Positions 50,373 through 58,278 of a stretch of DNA of 64,000 nucleotides are shown here, in pieces. Under the pieces are notes generated by a model. That model saw only the letters and a program-made list of their open reading frames with translations. It made no database searches and was not told where the DNA came from. The stretch is from NCBI RefSeq assembly GCF_036013915.1, contig NZ_CP107899.1:3596001-3660000 (forward strand), given 5' to 3'. How positions within the stretch are numbered: position 1 is the stretch's first letter; every line of letters begins with the position of its first letter. The stretch is from Streptomyces sp. NBC_00464 (lineage in GTDB: Bacteria > Actinomycetota > Actinomycetes > Streptomycetales > Streptomycetaceae). The position numbers and the translations under genes were made by a program.

Positions 50373-51396
50373 CGCGACCGCTCCCCTTCTGCTGTACGGC
50401 CCCGGCGGCCACGGACGCGGTCCGCGCCTCGGAGTGCGCTGCCGGTGCCTCTTCGGTACGGAAGACCTCGGCGATGTGGTGGCGGCGCTGTTCCATCCGG
50501 ACGAGGCCGAGGCCGAGCCCGGCGACGCTGTCGCGGACGAGGTCGTACGTCTCCTCGCCGGTCGCCTCGATCAGCAGGATGTGGCCCGCGCCCGGCAGCC
50601 CCTCCGCGTCCAGCCCGTCGAGTCCCACCAGCTTGATCCCGGCACCGGTGAGGGCCTGCCGCAGGGCGTCGGTCCCGTCGGGGTGGGTGTCGCTGTCGGT
50701 GACCTCCACCGCGAGGGTCGTGGTGGTCTGGGTGAAGTCGCTGGTGGAGCTCGAGCGCAGGAGCGTTCCGCCGTCGATGACGACGACGTGGTCGCAGGTG
50801 CGTTCCAGCTCACCCAGGAGGTGCGAGGTGACGAGGACCGAGATGCCGAAGTCCGTGTGGATACGCCGGATCAGGCCGAGCATCTCGTCACGTCCGACCG
50901 GGTCCAGTCCGTTGGTCGGCTCGTCGAGGAGGACCAGCTGCGGGTCGTGGACCAGCGCCTGGGCCAGCTTCACCCGCTGTTTCATGCCGGTCGAGTAGCC
51001 GCCGATGGGCCGGTAGCGCTCCTCGTACAGGCCGACGTGCCGCAGCGTGTCCGCGGTGCGTTCCCGGGCCGCCGTCGGCGGGAGTCCGGACATCCGCGCC
51101 ATGTGGACGACGAACTCTGTGGCCGAGACGTCGGGCGGCAGGCAGTCGTGCTCCGGCATGTAGCCGACCCGTTCCCGGATGGCGGCGCCGCTGGTCGCGA
51201 CGTCGAGCCCGAGCACTGCGGCCCGGCCCTCGGTCGCGGGGGACAGACCCAACAGGATCTTGATCAACGTGGACTTGCCGGCTCCGTTGGCGCCCACCAG
51301 CCCGGTCACACCGGGGCCGATGTCCAACGAGAGCCGGTCAAGCGCGGTCACCCGGGGGAACCGCATGCTCAGGCTTTCGGTCGCAATCACAGTCAC
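50362..51396 (-). CDS. ABC transporter ATP-binding protein
   Basis: About 344 residues from a GTG at 51396 (a second GTG at 51390 is possible; neither has a good ribosome site). Motifs: GANGAGKST, YSTGMKQRVKLAQ, LVLLDEPTNGLDP and VTSHLL. The C-terminal extension of about 110 residues ends with a Ser/Ala-rich tail. It is the first gene of the operon and homologous to the ATPase at 48556, so the operon may have arisen by duplication of an ATPase-permease pair. Confidence 0.93.
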   Translation of the reverse strand: MTVIATESLSMRFPRVTALDRLSLDIGPGVTGLVGANGAGKSTLIKILLGLSPATEGRAAVLGLDVATSGAAIRERVGYMPEHDCLPPDVSATEFVVHMARMSGLPPTAARERTADTLRHVGLYEERYRPIGGYSTGMKQRVKLAQALVHDPQLVLLDEPTNGLDPVGRDEMLGLIRRIHTDFGISVLVTSHLLGELERTCDHVVVIDGGTLLRSSSTSDFTQTTTTLAVEVTDSDTHPDGTDALRQALTGAGIKLVGLDGLDAEGLPGAGHILLIEATGEETYDLVRDSVAGLGLGLVRMEQRRHHIAEVFRTEEAPAAHSEARTASVAAGAVQQKGSGRDEH

Positions 51397-51589
51397 GTCA
51401 TCGACGGTAGTGGCGCGGGCCACACCGGTCGTCAGACCTGGCGGCTGGATTCGCGTCAGACTCCAGATGTACGGACCCGTAGGGGGACCCCACGGAGGAG
51501 GACCGCGGGGGACCGGGCGCGCCGGACGGGGCGGAACCGAAGCGCCGGACCGGGCGGAACCGGTGCGTCCGACGGGGCGGAACCTGGGG

Positions 51590-51598
51590 TTGTCCACA
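51590..51598 (+). promoter_or_regulatory. Isolated perfect DnaA box
   Basis: TTGTCCACA in the 300-base divergent gap (51397-51696) between the ABC operon and the M24 gene. The gap also contains repeated GGGGCGGAACC-like words at about 51525-51585 and must hold both promoters. No gene or hairpin was seen. Confidence 0.5.
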
Positions 51599-51696
51599 GG
51601 TGACGCACGCCCCTTGACGTAGCCGCCGGACATTGTCACATTCATCAGTGTCACGTTACGGGCACGTACCGCACACGGCAGGGAACGGACGGTGGC

Positions 51697-52548
51697 ATGG
51701 TCTCGCGCGTCAAGGACGAACGGGCCCCGGATCTGCAGGGGTTCAGAGAAGTGCAACGACTCGCGTACGCCTGCGCGGAGGCAGTCGCCGCCCGCCTGAA
51801 GCCGGGGGTGACGGAGCGCGAGGCGGCCAGGATGCAGCGTGAGTGGCTGCGCGAGCGCGGGGTGCGCGACTGGTTCCACCTCCCGTTCGCCTGGTTCGGT
51901 GACCGCACGGCGTTCACCGGCTTCAAGGTGCCGTTGCAGTTCTTCCCGACCAACCGCCGCCTGGAGCCCGGGATGCCGTTCATCCTCGACATGGCCCCGG
52001 TGTACAAGGGATTCACCGCCGACATCGGCTACTCCGGCTGCCTCGGGCTCAACCCCCTGCATGACCGGCTGCTCGCCGACCTCGAAGTTCACCGCGAGCT
52101 GATCCTGCGCGAGGTCCGCGAGCGGCGTCCATTGCGCGAGATCTACGAGGACGTCGAGCGCCTGATGATTCAGCAGGGCTACGCCAACCGCCACCGCGCC
52201 TACCCGTTCGGGGTCATCGCCCACAAGGTCGACCGGGTCGCCGAACGGCATTGGTCACCCACGGTGTTCGGGTTCGGCACGCAGTCACTCAAAGGGATCC
52301 TGAGTGACGCGGTGCACGGGCACCGGGAGGGCTGGTCGCCGCTCTGGAGTCCGTACCGCTTCTCCGACCATCCCCCGCAGCCGGGTCTGTGGGCGGTCGA
52401 GCCGCACCTCGGATTCCGGGGCACGGGGGCGAAGTTCGAGGAGATCCTGGTCGTCACCGACTCCCGGGATCCCGAACAGAGTGCCTTCTGGCTGGACGAC
52501 GATCTGCCGCATGTGCGGCGCTGGGCCGAGGAAAGGGTGACGGCGTGA
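51697..52548 (+). CDS. M24-family metallopeptidase-like protein
   Basis: 283 residues with the pita-bread fold of methionine aminopeptidase and creatinase. Likely metal ligands are the Asps in FILDMAPVYKGFTADIGYS, the His in GVIAHKVD, and the Glus in WAVEPHLGFRG and KFEEILVVTD. It lacks the N-terminal creatinase domain. It is the first gene of a coupled operon with a hydrolase-SDR fusion and a MerR regulator, so it may act on a small metabolite rather than on peptides. That is inference. Confidence 0.85.
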   Translation: MVSRVKDERAPDLQGFREVQRLAYACAEAVAARLKPGVTEREAARMQREWLRERGVRDWFHLPFAWFGDRTAFTGFKVPLQFFPTNRRLEPGMPFILDMAPVYKGFTADIGYSGCLGLNPLHDRLLADLEVHRELILREVRERRPLREIYEDVERLMIQQGYANRHRAYPFGVIAHKVDRVAERHWSPTVFGFGTQSLKGILSDAVHGHREGWSPLWSPYRFSDHPPQPGLWAVEPHLGFRGTGAKFEEILVVTDSRDPEQSAFWLDDDLPHVRRWAEERVTA

Positions 52549-54326
52549 GTCTGCAGAACCTGCCGGGGGCGCGCGAGCGCCGGGTGTCCACGGGCGGTAT
52601 CGACCTGTGCGTGGTCGAGCTGGGCGATGCGACACAGCCCACGATCGTGCTGGTGCACGGCTATCCGGACAGCAAGGAGGTCTGGACGCAGGTCGCCCGG
52701 CAGCTCGCCGAGCAGTGGCACGTCGTGCTGTACGACGTACGCGGTCACGGCAGGTCGACCGCGCCGGTGCCGCTGCGCGGCGGCTTCACGCTGGAGAAGC
52801 TGACCGACGACTTCCTGGCCGTCGTCGACGCGGTGAGCCCGGACCGGCCGGTGCACGTGGTCGGGCACGACTGGGGTTCGGTGCAGGCCTGGGAGTTTGC
52901 CACGGTCAGCCGCACCGAAGGCCGGATCGCCTCCTTCACCTCGATGTCCGGCCCGTCGCTGGACCACTTCGGGCACTGGATCAAGCGCCGGATGTCCCGG
53001 CCCACTCCGCGCCGGGTCGGCCAGCTGCTGGGCCAGGGCGCCAAGTCCTGGTACGTGTACATGCTGCATACGCCGGTGCTTCCGGAGCTCGCCTGGCGCG
53101 GCCCGCTCGGCAAGCAGTGGCCGCGCATCCTGGAGCGGCTGGAGAAGGTGCCACCGGGCGACTATCCGACGCCCTCACTGCCCAACGACGCCGCGCACGG
53201 GGCCTGGCTCTACCGCGACAACGTCCGCTCCCGGCTCCGCAGGCCGCGCGCCGACGCGTTCGCCCATGTACCGGTCCAGCTGATCACCCCGACCGGTGAC
53301 ATATTCCTCTCGGAACAGCTCTATGACGAACTCGACGCATGGGTGCCGCAGTTGACCCGCCGCTCGCTGCCCGCCAAGCACTGGGTGCCGCGCACCAGGC
53401 CGGACCAGCTGGCCTCCTGGATCGGCGAGTTCGCCGCCGCCAACGAGGAGGCTGCGCAAGGTGGTGTCCCGGTGAGGGACACCTCGCCCACGGGGGCGCA
53501 CGCGGACCGGTTCGGCGGGCAGCTCGTCCTGGTGACGGGCGCGGCCGGCGGGATCGGGCGGGCAACGGCCTTCGCGTTCGCCGAGGCCGGCGCCCGTGTG
53601 GTGGCCGTGGACCGGGACGCGGAGGGGGCGAGCCGGACGGCGGAGCTGGCCCGGCTGATCGGCGCTCCGGCAGCCTGGGCCGAGACCGTCGATGTCAGTG
53701 ACGAGCAGGCCATGGAGAAGCTGGCCGAGAAGGTGGCCGCCGAGTACGGCATCGTCGACGTACTGGTCAACAACGCCGGTATCGGGCTCTCCGGTTCGTT
53801 CCTGGAGACGACCGCCGAGGAGTGGAAGAACGTCCTCGACGTGAATCTGTGGGGCGTCATCCACGGCTGCCGGCTCTTCGGCAAGCAGATGGCCGACCGC
53901 GGACAGGGCGGCCACATCGTCAACACGGCTTCCGCGGCCGCGTATCAGCCCTCCCGTGCGCTGCCCGCGTACAGCACGTCGAAGGCCGCCGTACTGATGC
54001 TCAGTGAATGCCTGCGCGCCGAGCTCGCCGAGAAGTCGATCGGTGTCAGCGCCATCTGCCCCGGCATCGTCAACACGAACATCACCGCGACCACGCGCTT
54101 CGCCGGGGCGGACGCGGCGGAGGAGAAGCGGCTACGGAGGCGGACGAGCAAGTTGTACGGGATGCGCAACTACCCGCCGGAGAAGGTCGCCGACGCGATC
54201 CTCAGGGCGGTCGTGCGCAACGAGGCCGTCGTCCCGGTGACGCCGGAGTCCCATGCCGCCCGGTTCGTGTCCCGGCTCAGTCCGGGAGTGCTGCGCGGGA
54301 TCGCCCGGCTGAAGCCGCCGCTGTGA
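52545..54326 (+). CDS. Alpha/beta hydrolase fused to short-chain dehydrogenase/reductase
   Basis: 593 residues; the GTG overlaps the M24 stop. Residues 1-300 form an epoxide-hydrolase-like alpha/beta domain: HGYPDS oxyanion loop, GHDWGS with nucleophile Asp, and a late His in KHWVPRT. Residues 320-593 form an SDR: TGAAGGIG cofactor motif, NNAG, catalytic Ser in NTASAAAY, and YSTSK with Tyr and Lys. Both active sites look intact. Two consecutive steps on one substrate are suggested, such as ring opening then oxidation of the alcohol. The fusion family is known in actinobacteria, but its substrate is not known to me. Confidence 0.92.
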   Translation: MSLQNLPGARERRVSTGGIDLCVVELGDATQPTIVLVHGYPDSKEVWTQVARQLAEQWHVVLYDVRGHGRSTAPVPLRGGFTLEKLTDDFLAVVDAVSPDRPVHVVGHDWGSVQAWEFATVSRTEGRIASFTSMSGPSLDHFGHWIKRRMSRPTPRRVGQLLGQGAKSWYVYMLHTPVLPELAWRGPLGKQWPRILERLEKVPPGDYPTPSLPNDAAHGAWLYRDNVRSRLRRPRADAFAHVPVQLITPTGDIFLSEQLYDELDAWVPQLTRRSLPAKHWVPRTRPDQLASWIGEFAAANEEAAQGGVPVRDTSPTGAHADRFGGQLVLVTGAAGGIGRATAFAFAEAGARVVAVDRDAEGASRTAELARLIGAPAAWAETVDVSDEQAMEKLAEKVAAEYGIVDVLVNNAGIGLSGSFLETTAEEWKNVLDVNLWGVIHGCRLFGKQMADRGQGGHIVNTASAAAYQPSRALPAYSTSKAAVLMLSECLRAELAEKSIGVSAICPGIVNTNITATTRFAGADAAEEKRLRRRTSKLYGMRNYPPEKVADAILRAVVRNEAVVPVTPESHAARFVSRLSPGVLRGIARLKPPL

Positions 54327-55294
54327 GCACCACCGGGCCGTCGGCGGCCGGCCGGACAGCTGCTGAGTACCGGATCGAGGACCTTGCGCACGCCAGCGGT
54401 GCCACGGTCCGCACCATCCGCGCCTACCAGGACCGCGGGCTGCTGCCGACCCCGGAGCGGCGAGGCCGGGCCAACGTGTACCGGGACACCCATCTGGCCC
54501 GGCTCCGGCAGATCGCCGACCTGCTGGACCGCGGTTACACCCTGGCCAGCATCAAGGAGTTGCTGGAGGCCTGGGACACAGGGCGCGGACTCGGCGGTGT
54601 ACTCGGGCTCGTGGCCGAGGTGCACGGGCCATGGACGGACGAGCGGGCCGACCGCATCACCCGCGCGGAACTGGAAGTGAAGTTCGGCGGACGCCCCGAC
54701 GACGAAGCGGTCTCCGAAGCGGTGGAACTGGGAGTACTCGAACCAGTCCCGGGCCGTGACGACGAGTTCCTGGTTCCCAGTCCGCAAGAGCTGGCGGTAG
54801 CCGTTGAGTTGTATTCCGCGGGCGTACCACTGAGCGCAATCTCCGCTCATCTGCGGGAACTTCGGGGTCAGGTCGAGCAGATAGCCTCCCGGTTCCTGGA
54901 GTTCACGACGGAGCATGTCTTCGCCCGATATCTCGGCCACCGCCCCCCGACCGACGCCGACGCGGCCGAGGCGGCCTCGATGGTCCGCCGACTACGGCCG
55001 CTGGCTCAGCAGACGGTGGACGCCGAACTGGCTCGGGCCATGCGGACGTTCGCCACCCGGCACTTGGAGCACCACCTCGCCGCCGAGGGGCCCTTCACTG
55101 CTCATTCAGCTCCGCCCCCGCCGACATCCGTGGCGCTTCCGGCCGCGACGATCAGCGCTGTGGAGCGCCTGGTTGGACGGGAGAACGCCGCATCCTTCAT
55201 CACAGCTGCTGCCGAACGAGAGGTGCAATCAAGGACATTGGATGCACTTACCTCATTCCGCAACAATGCACCCACAGTTGACCAAATAACCTAA
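54323..55294 (+). CDS. MerR-family transcriptional regulator
   Basis: 323 residues; GTG overlaps the fusion gene stop. The N-terminal MerR winged helix reads YRIEDLAHASGATVRTIRAYQDRGLLP and continues through the NVYRDTHLARL wing. The helix ADLLDRGYTLASIKELL precedes a long effector domain of about 230 residues without an obvious metal-binding Cys pattern. It probably senses an organic ligand and controls the operon it ends. Confidence 0.9.
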   Translation: MSTTGPSAAGRTAAEYRIEDLAHASGATVRTIRAYQDRGLLPTPERRGRANVYRDTHLARLRQIADLLDRGYTLASIKELLEAWDTGRGLGGVLGLVAEVHGPWTDERADRITRAELEVKFGGRPDDEAVSEAVELGVLEPVPGRDDEFLVPSPQELAVAVELYSAGVPLSAISAHLRELRGQVEQIASRFLEFTTEHVFARYLGHRPPTDADAAEAASMVRRLRPLAQQTVDAELARAMRTFATRHLEHHLAAEGPFTAHSAPPPPTSVALPAATISAVERLVGRENAASFITAAAEREVQSRTLDALTSFRNNAPTVDQIT

Positions 55295-55306
55295 TTCACA
55301 GGCCAC

Positions 55307-55373
55307 TTGTCCACAGGAACGCCAAATCGCCTGTGGATAACCCGAGTTGGCTGTGGATCAAACCTGTGGGCAA
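55307..55373. promoter_or_regulatory. DnaA-box cluster upstream of kptA
   Basis: Four boxes in 67 bases: TTGTCCACA (55307-55315) and TGTGGATAA (55332-55340), both exact, then TGTGGATCA (55352-55360) and TGTGGGCAA (55365-55373), each with one mismatch. Start-to-start spacing is 25, 20 and 13 bases. The cluster occupies most of the 148-base gap before kptA, in a locally A/T-richer stretch. Confidence 0.72.
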
Positions 55374-55442
55374 AAATTGCTGAGGAAAATCAGGACCCAA
55401 ATCCGGATGCGGCGGAGACGACGTCACGGGCAGGCTGTCGGG

Positions 55443-55985
55443 ATGGATGAAAGACGCACCGTCAAGGTGTCCAAGTACCTTTCAAAACACCTCCGGCATC
55501 AGCCCGAACGGATCGGTCTCACGCTGGACGCCAACGGCTGGGTGGCGATCGACGACCTGTTGCGGGCCGTTGCCCGCAACCACTTCCCGCTCACCCGCGC
55601 CGAGCTCGACCATGTCGTCGCGTCCAACGACAAACAGCGTTTCGCCATCGAGGGCGCCCGCATCCGGGCGAGCCAGGGGCACACCGTCGACGTGGACCTG
55701 GACCTGCCTCCCGCCGACCCGCCCGCGTACCTCTACCACGGCACGGTCGGCCGGTCCCTGGACGCGATCCGCAGTGAGGGGCTGCGTCCGATGAACCGCA
55801 CACACGTCCATCTCTCGCCCGACCGCGAAACGGCGACCCGCGTCGGCGCCCGGCGCGGCCGCCCCGTCGTCCTGTCCGTGGACGCGGGCGCCATGCACCG
55901 GGCGGGACACGTCTTCTACGTCAGCGCCAACGGGGTCTGGCTCACCGCCGCCGTACCCCCGGAGTTCCTGCGCCTGCCGGGCTGA
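55443..55985 (+). CDS. kptA: RNA 2'-phosphotransferase (KptA/Tpt1 family)
   Basis: 180 residues from the ATG at 55443. The N-terminal winged helix has the signature SKYLSKHLRHQPERIGL with the Arg-His-x-Pro motif. The ADP-ribosyltransferase-like half shows YLYHGTVGRSLDAI, HVHLSPDRETA and GHVFYVSANGVWLT. The family moves an internal 2'-phosphate from RNA to NAD. In bacteria its natural RNA is unclear. It stands alone behind a DnaA-box cluster and converges with the LLM gene. Confidence 0.94.
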   Translation: MDERRTVKVSKYLSKHLRHQPERIGLTLDANGWVAIDDLLRAVARNHFPLTRAELDHVVASNDKQRFAIEGARIRASQGHTVDVDLDLPPADPPAYLYHGTVGRSLDAIRSEGLRPMNRTHVHLSPDRETATRVGARRGRPVVLSVDAGAMHRAGHVFYVSANGVWLTAAVPPEFLRLPG

Positions 55986-56032
55986 CACGGCCGTCGCACC
56001 GGCGCCCACCGCACTCGTTGCGGGCGCGCTGC

Positions 56033-56100
56033 CTTCGCGGCTGCATTCGCTCGGCCTTCGCGCTGTCTTCGCGGCTTTCTTCGCTCGGCTTTCGCGCTGC
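56033..56100. repeat. 34-base tandem duplication
   Basis: Two adjacent copies (56033-56066 and 56067-56100), both starting CTTCGCGGCT and ending TTTCGCGCTG or CTTCGCGCTG. They differ at a few positions and lie between the convergent kptA and LLM genes, where a terminator would be expected. Confidence 0.7.
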
Positions 56101-56114
56101 GCTGGCGCCGGTCG

Positions 56115-57077
56115 CTAGCCCGCGAGCTGGGCGAGGCCCTGCGTCGCGATCTGCTCGAAGAGTTTCTCGTCCGCCACCGCGGCGGAGAACTCGGGGCTGC
56201 CCCCGGGTACCGGTGCGTGGATCACGATCTCGGTGAATCCGAGCTCCGCATGCCTGCCCGCGAAGTCCACGAACGCGTCCACGGATTCGAACGGCCCGCC
56301 CCTGCCCCCGGTGAGATCCGGGTTGAACTCCGGCGTGAAACCGGTGAGCAGAATCTTGTCGAGCTCATCCGCATCCCTGCCGCTCTCGGCACAGGCCTTG
56401 CCCAGCTTGGCGACCTGACCACGGATGGCTTCGAGCGATTCCGCCGCACTGCCTGCCTCGTACTGCTTCGGATCTCCCGTGGTCACCCATGCCTGCCCGT
56501 ACCGCGCGGCAAGCCTGAGCCCGCGCGGACCCGTGGCGGCCACGGCGAACGGCAGCCGCGGAAGCTGTGCGCAGCCCGGAAGGTTGCGCGCCTCGGTGGC
56601 CACGTAGAAGTCGCCCTCGGACGTCAGCCCGGCAGGCTCACGGAGCAGACCGTCCAGCAGCGGAACGAACTCGCCGAACCGGTCCGCCCGTTCGCGCGGG
56701 GTCCACGGCTGCTCGTCCCCCCGCAGGAGCGTCGTCGCATCGAAACCGTTGCCGCCGGCCCCGATGCCCAGCGTGATGCGGCCGCCCGAGATGTCGTCGA
56801 GCGAGATGAGTTCTTTGGCCAGGGTGACCGGGTGCCGGAAGTTCGGCGACGTCACGAGCGTCCCCAGCCGCAGACGCGAGGTGACGCAGGCGGCCGCGGT
56901 CAGAGTGGGGAGGGCGCCGAACCACGGCCCGTCCCGGAAGGCACGCCAGGCCAGATGGTCATACGTGTACGCGGCGTGCAGGCCCAGCTCCTCGGCGCGC
57001 TGCCACTGCGAGCGCCCGCCCTCGTGCCAGCGGCGGACGGGCAGGATGACGGTGCTGAGGCGCAGGGTGGGGCTCAT
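56115..57077 (-). CDS. LLM-class F420/flavin-dependent oxidoreductase
   Basis: 320 residues, luciferase-like TIM barrel. Typical segments are AYTYDHLAWRAF near the start, RLRLGTLVTSPNFRHPVTLAKE, LDDISGGRITLGIGAGGNG and VAATGPRGLRLAARYGQAW. The GIGAGGNGFDA loop is common in the F420-dependent branch, so F420 rather than FMN is likely in this organism. It stands alone; the substrate is unknown. Confidence 0.92.
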   Translation of the reverse strand: MSPTLRLSTVILPVRRWHEGGRSQWQRAEELGLHAAYTYDHLAWRAFRDGPWFGALPTLTAAACVTSRLRLGTLVTSPNFRHPVTLAKELISLDDISGGRITLGIGAGGNGFDATTLLRGDEQPWTPRERADRFGEFVPLLDGLLREPAGLTSEGDFYVATEARNLPGCAQLPRLPFAVAATGPRGLRLAARYGQAWVTTGDPKQYEAGSAAESLEAIRGQVAKLGKACAESGRDADELDKILLTGFTPEFNPDLTGGRGGPFESVDAFVDFAGRHAELGFTEIVIHAPVPGGSPEFSAAVADEKLFEQIATQGLAQLAG

Positions 57078-57364
57078 GGCTCAGAGTTTACGGCGGGCGG
57101 GCCCGCCCCACCTTTTCGGCTCGAACGCCTGACTGGGTGCCGAGTTCCACGAATGCGACTGCGGTACGGAAGCCGCCCGGCCGCGCCGCCGGACACCGGC
57201 AGACATCTTCGGGCAGCTCAGATAACTCCAGACACTTCGGACGAGCGCGGCACGCGAGAATCCGTCGGCATATGCCATAGGAATGTTCCCCTGCTCAGGG
57301 GCGTACGTACTCAAATGTGCGCCCCTACGCACGCCCGTGCACCCTCGTGCGAGAGAATGGACCG

Positions 57365-58231
57365 GTGACCTCAGCTACCGAACAGCCCGCTCCTGCCGCT
57401 CCCCGGCTGATCGCCACCGACCTGGACGGCACCCTCCTGCGCGACGACAAGACCGTCTCGGACCGCACGGTCGCGGCGCTGGCCGCTGCCGAGGAGGCCG
57501 GGATCGAGGTCTTCTTCGTCACCGGCCGCCCCGCCCGCTGGATGGACGTCGTCAGCGACCATGTGCACGGCCACGGCCTGGCGATCTGCGCCAACGGCGC
57601 GGCCGTCGCCGACCTGCATGCGGGGGGCAGGCTGCTGAAGGTGCGGGCCCTGGAACGGCAGACGGCTCTCGATGTCGTGCACACGCTGCGTGCTGCCGCC
57701 CCCGGCACTTCGTTCGCCGTCGAGCTGGCCACCGGTATTCACTACGAACCGGCCTACCCGCCCTTCCACCTGGATCCGGGTGCCACGGTGGCCGTCGCCG
57801 AGAAGCTGCTCCAGGAGGAGACGCCGGGCAGTGGCGCCCCCGTGCTGAAGCTTCTGGCCCACCACGGCGAACTGGCCCCGGACGACTTCCTCGCCCTGGC
57901 GCTCAGGGTGGCCGGCGACCGCGCATCCTTCACCCGGTCCAGCCCCACGGCGCTCCTGGAGGTCAGCGGACCCGGTGTCTCCAAGGCCAGCACGCTGGAG
58001 CTGTGCTGTGCCGAGCGCGGCATCACCTCCGCCGAGGTCGTCGCCTTCGGCGACATGCCGAACGACGTGGAGATGCTGAGCTGGGCGGGCACGTCGTACG
58101 CGATGGGCAACGCCCATCCGGCCGCTCTGGCGGCGGCCTCCGGCCGTACGGTCACCAACAACGAGGACGGCGTCGCTGTCGTCATCGAGCGGATCATCGC
58201 CGAACGCGCCCGGCCCCGCGCGGAGCGCTGA
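57365..58231 (+). CDS. Cof-type HAD hydrolase
   Basis: 288 residues from the GTG at 57365; a longer frame exists but has no family sequence. HAD motifs are [21 protein letters not shown], the Lys in PGVSKASTLELC and FGDMPNDVEML. It is a paralogue of the gene at 45555, with the same motif order and length class. It probably acts as a phosphatase on a sugar phosphate or cofactor. It converges on the GAF kinase gene at a shared hairpin. Confidence 0.93.
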   Translation: MTSATEQPAPAAPRLIATDLDGTLLRDDKTVSDRTVAALAAAEEAGIEVFFVTGRPARWMDVVSDHVHGHGLAICANGAAVADLHAGGRLLKVRALERQTALDVVHTLRAAAPGTSFAVELATGIHYEPAYPPFHLDPGATVAVAEKLLQEETPGSGAPVLKLLAHHGELAPDDFLALALRVAGDRASFTRSSPTALLEVSGPGVSKASTLELCCAERGITSAEVVAFGDMPNDVEMLSWAGTSYAMGNAHPAALAAASGRTVTNNEDGVAVVIERIIAERARPRAER

Positions 58232-58233
58232 GA

Positions 58234-58269
58234 GCAGTCGCTGAACGGGCCGGCCCCTTCAGCGACTGC
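58234..58269. terminator. Bidirectional hairpin between convergent genes
   Basis: GCAGTCGCTGAA pairs perfectly with TTCAGCGACTGC around an inner GGGCC-GGCCC. It starts 3 bases after the HAD stop and ends 10 bases before the end of the leftward kinase gene. Confidence 0.9.
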
Positions 58270-58278
58270 CCCGACGGG

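Noticed and set aside
51397..52251. Upstream extension of the first ABC ATPase to 629 residues
   Set aside because: The extra sequence is antisense to the M24 gene and has no domain; the ATPase fold begins right at the chosen start.
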